A DNA stretch of 64,000 bases from Streptomyces actuosus (lineage in GTDB: Bacteria > Actinomycetota > Actinomycetes > Streptomycetales > Streptomycetaceae): the NCBI RefSeq assembly GCF_016921115.1, contig NZ_JAFFZS010000017.1, positions 109,388 through 173,387 of the forward strand, written 5' to 3'. Under the pieces are notes generated by a model, which saw nothing but the letters and a program-made list of their open reading frames with translations, ran no database searches and was not told the origin of the DNA. Below, one piece after another: positions 62,557 to 64,000 of the stretch. The position numbers and the translations under genes are program-made. Every line of letters starts with the position of its first letter. Position 1 is the stretch's first letter.

Positions 62557-62595
62557 CCGGTCTCCTGGCGTCAGCGGACGCCGGAGGAGCAAACG

Positions 62596-62621
62596 GGGCG
62601 GGCACCGTGCGGTGCCCGCCC
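62596..62621. terminator. bidirectional terminator
   Basis: A perfect 12-bp inverted repeat (GGGCGGGCACCG / CGGTGCCCGCCC) with a 2-nt loop is followed by CCTT; it lies between the convergent YeaQ-like and yajQ genes. Confidence 0.8.
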
Positions 62622-62679
62622 CCTTCGCATACGGAGAACCCGGCGCGGCGCGGTGCCCGTCACACCGCGCCGGCCGGGG

Positions 62680-63168
62680 TCACCGGTAGTTCACGTACTG
62701 CAGTGCGAAGTCGAAGTCCTTGCCCTTCAGCAGGGCGATGACGGCCTGCAGGTCGTCGCGGCTCTTGGAGCTGACCCGCAGCTCGTCACCCTGCACCTGT
62801 GCCTTCACGCCCTTCGGTCCCTCGTCGCGGATGATCTTCGCCACCTTCTTGGCGTTCTCCTGGGAGATGCCCTCCTGGATCGAGGCGAAGATCTTGTACT
62901 CCTTGCCCGAGAGCTGGGGCTCACCCGCGTCCAGTGCCTTCAGCGAGATCCCGCGCTTGATCAGCTTGGACTGGAAGACGTCGAGAACGGCCTTCACCCG
63001 GTCCTCGGAGTTCGCCTCCATCAGGATCTTCTCCCCGGACCAGGAGATCGAGGCACCCACGCCCTTGAAGTCGTAGCGCTGCGAGATCTCCTTGGCGGCC
63101 TGGTTGAGGGCGTTGTCGACCTCCTGCCGCTCGACCTTCGAGACGATGTCGAAACTGGAGTCGGCCAT
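62680..63168 (-). CDS. yajQ: YajQ family nucleotide-binding protein
   Basis: A 162-residue protein with the two-half YajQ (UPF0234) fold: SFDIVSKVERQEVDNALNQA, KEISQRYDFKG, and LRVSSKSRDDLQAVIALLKG and FALQYVNYR at the end. Members bind nucleic acid or c-di-GMP in some bacteria. ATG 63168 matches the usual start. It lies upstream of the tRNA-Tyr gene on the opposite strand. Confidence 0.94.
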   Translation of the reverse strand: MADSSFDIVSKVERQEVDNALNQAAKEISQRYDFKGVGASISWSGEKILMEANSEDRVKAVLDVFQSKLIKRGISLKALDAGEPQLSGKEYKIFASIQEGISQENAKKVAKIIRDEGPKGVKAQVQGDELRVSSKSRDDLQAVIALLKGKDFDFALQYVNYR

Positions 63169-63388
63169 GTCCTGTGGCTCCTTGTATCAGGGTGCGGATG
63201 GGGTGGGTGTCGGCGCCTGTGGGGTGCCGCCGAGCCCGGCGTAGGTCCCGGGTCCATCCGGACAAGCCTAGCCACCCGCCCGTCACCGGGTGGAGATCAA
63301 TCGGGTGGCGAAGCACCCCTCTGCATCGGGTATTGTTTACGTCGTTGCCACGGAGCACCGCCGAAAAGCGGTTCCGAGCAGCAACCCC

Positions 63389-63470
63389 GGCGGTGTGCCC
63401 GAGCGGCCAAAGGGAGCAGACTGTAAATCTGCCGGCTCAGCCTTCCCAGGTTCGAATCCTGGCGCCGCCA
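63389..63470 (+). tRNA. tRNA-Tyr (anticodon GTA)
   Basis: An 82-nt class II tRNA. The acceptor stem GGCGGTG pairs with CGCCGCC (one G-U), the D-arm begins GCCCGAGCGGCC, the anticodon GTA is at 63423-63425 in CTGTAAAT, a long variable arm follows, and the T arm is CCAGGTTCGAATCCTGG. The discriminator is A; CCA is not encoded. Its 3' end is a known attachment site for SLP1-type elements in S. coelicolor. Confidence 0.96.
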
Positions 63471-63476
63471 CACGAC

Positions 63477-63522
63477 CGAAAGGGTCCGTGACCAGCGAAA
63501 ACGCTGGACGCGGACCCTTTCG
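63477..63522. terminator. terminator after tRNA-Tyr
   Basis: CGAAAGGGTCCG (63477-63488) is the exact reverse complement of CGGACCCTTTCG (63511-63522), and a nested CCAGCG-AAAA-CGCTGG hairpin lies between them. The TTTCGTCGTT tail suits transcription termination of the tRNA. Confidence 0.8.
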
Positions 63523-63601
63523 TCGTTCCCGGGCGCAACCTGGTCGCTATGGGTGCTTTTTCCAGTGTGTCTCACCCTGATTCGGGTGCTGACCAGTCCG
63601 T

Positions 63602-63620
63602 GTGGGGCAGGCGTGGGGCA
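63602..63620. repeat. direct repeat GTGGGGCA, possible recombinase arm sites
   Basis: GTGGGGCA occurs at 63602-63609 and 63613-63620, 11 bp apart in phase, between the tRNA and the integrase stop. Such repeats commonly serve as arm-type sites for actinomycete integrases; this is inferred from position only. Confidence 0.4.
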
Positions 63621-63633
63621 GCTTCCGGCCCGC

Positions 63634-64000
63634 CTAGCTGCCGTTCTTCAGCGCCCGCTCGATTCGGGCGTTCGCAGTGGCGGCGCCACCGTCCAGGCAC
63701 TTCGCGTACACCCGGAACAGCACGGCCACGCTGTGGCCGGCGCGCGCAGCCACCTCCTGCGGTTCCACACCGGAGCTGAGCCACGTGGACACGGCAGCAT
63801 GACGAAGATCATATGGACGCTTCGCGAGCAGCGACGTGCACTGAGCGGGTGTGAGAGCGCGAGTGCGGGCTTCCGAGCAATGCTCATTACCTGTGGATCG
63901 GCTCGGGAGGGCACACGCGGAGGGCGTACCTTCCCGAGTGATCGATTGACTGGTATCGAGTAGGCCCGCGTTGCCGCGCGGGTCGGGAAGGCACGCCCGT
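63634..64000 (-). CDS. int: tyrosine recombinase/integrase, C-terminal part (continues past window or decayed)
   Basis: On the minus strand a frame is open from the window edge to TAG at 63634-63636. The last 65 residues contain the catalytic core end of a pSAM2/SLP1-type integrase: KRPYDLRHAAVSTWLSSGVE (Arg and His), AARAGHSVAVLF (His) and RVYAKCLDGG (Tyr nucleophile). It ends about 160 bp from the tRNA-Tyr 3' end, the normal place for int next to its attachment site. Upstream of ALTPAQCTSLLAK the sequence looks less integrase-like and has no ATG in frame within the window, so the gene may be a remnant. Confidence 0.72.
   Translation of the reverse strand, partial: RACLPDPRGNAGLLDTSQSITREGTPSACALPSRSTGNEHCSEARTRALTPAQCTSLLAKRPYDLRHAAVSTWLSSGVEPQEVAARAGHSVAVLFRVYAKCLDGGAATANARIERALKNGS

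Overview
The window is chromosomal DNA of a high-GC actinomycete, almost certainly a Streptomyces or close relative. The evidence is very high third-position GC, frequent GTG starts, 4-bp stop/start overlaps, actinobacterial-type sensor kinases, a c-di-AMP riboswitch in front of a secreted lytic enzyme, and a tRNA-Tyr next to a pSAM2/SLP1-type integrase. From memory, gene order resembles the S. coelicolor nuo neighbourhood (about SCO4560 to SCO4615); I could not check this.

Layout. 1-771: 3' end of a geranylgeranyl reductase-family flavoprotein (menaquinone side-chain context). 892-1704 (-): secreted NlpC/P60 wall hydrolase. 2503-18502 (+): complete 14-gene complex I operon nuoA-nuoN, preceded by a Rex-type operator at 2378-2395. 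18579-27987: secreted protein, RecQ helicase, M56-type membrane peptidase, fumarylacetoacetase, an ATP-grasp ligase/flavin oxidoreductase pair and a HAD phosphatase. 28060-28563 (-): lytic transglycosylase-like protein under a c-di-AMP (ydaO-type) riboswitch. 29349-30359: long-chain polyprenyl diphosphate synthase (menaquinone tail). 31148-34321: LolA-like lipoprotein-carrier-fold protein with an ABC exporter ATPase/permease pair. 34854-40040: a TPR-like hypothetical, a VOC protein and a CGNR regulator sharing a 21-bp divergent intergenic space, RarD, and an NmrA-like reductase divergent from an HxlR regulator.

40149-59037 is the most interesting block. It holds a 2-oxoacid:ferredoxin oxidoreductase (korAB), a LuxR-type response regulator with two tandem paralogous histidine kinases, and a second, incomplete complex I cluster (nuoA2, B2, C2, H2, I2, J2, K2, L2, M2, N2). 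This cluster has no nuoD and none of the NADH-input genes nuoE, F and G. Its NuoC2 carries a roughly 450-residue low-complexity tail. The arrangement suggests a ferredoxin-fed or otherwise alternative membrane module that may borrow NuoD from the first operon; this is inference.

59263-63168: HtpX protease, YccF membrane protein, APC permease, YeaQ/GlsB-like membrane protein and YajQ. 63389-63470: tRNA-Tyr(GTA). 63634-64000 (-): C-terminal part of a tyrosine recombinase, which marks the edge (intact or decayed) of an integrative element beyond the window.

Together the genes centre on the menaquinone respiratory chain (quinone tail synthesis and reduction, two complex I sets, ferredoxin reduction), with cell-wall lytic enzymes and assorted housekeeping genes around it.
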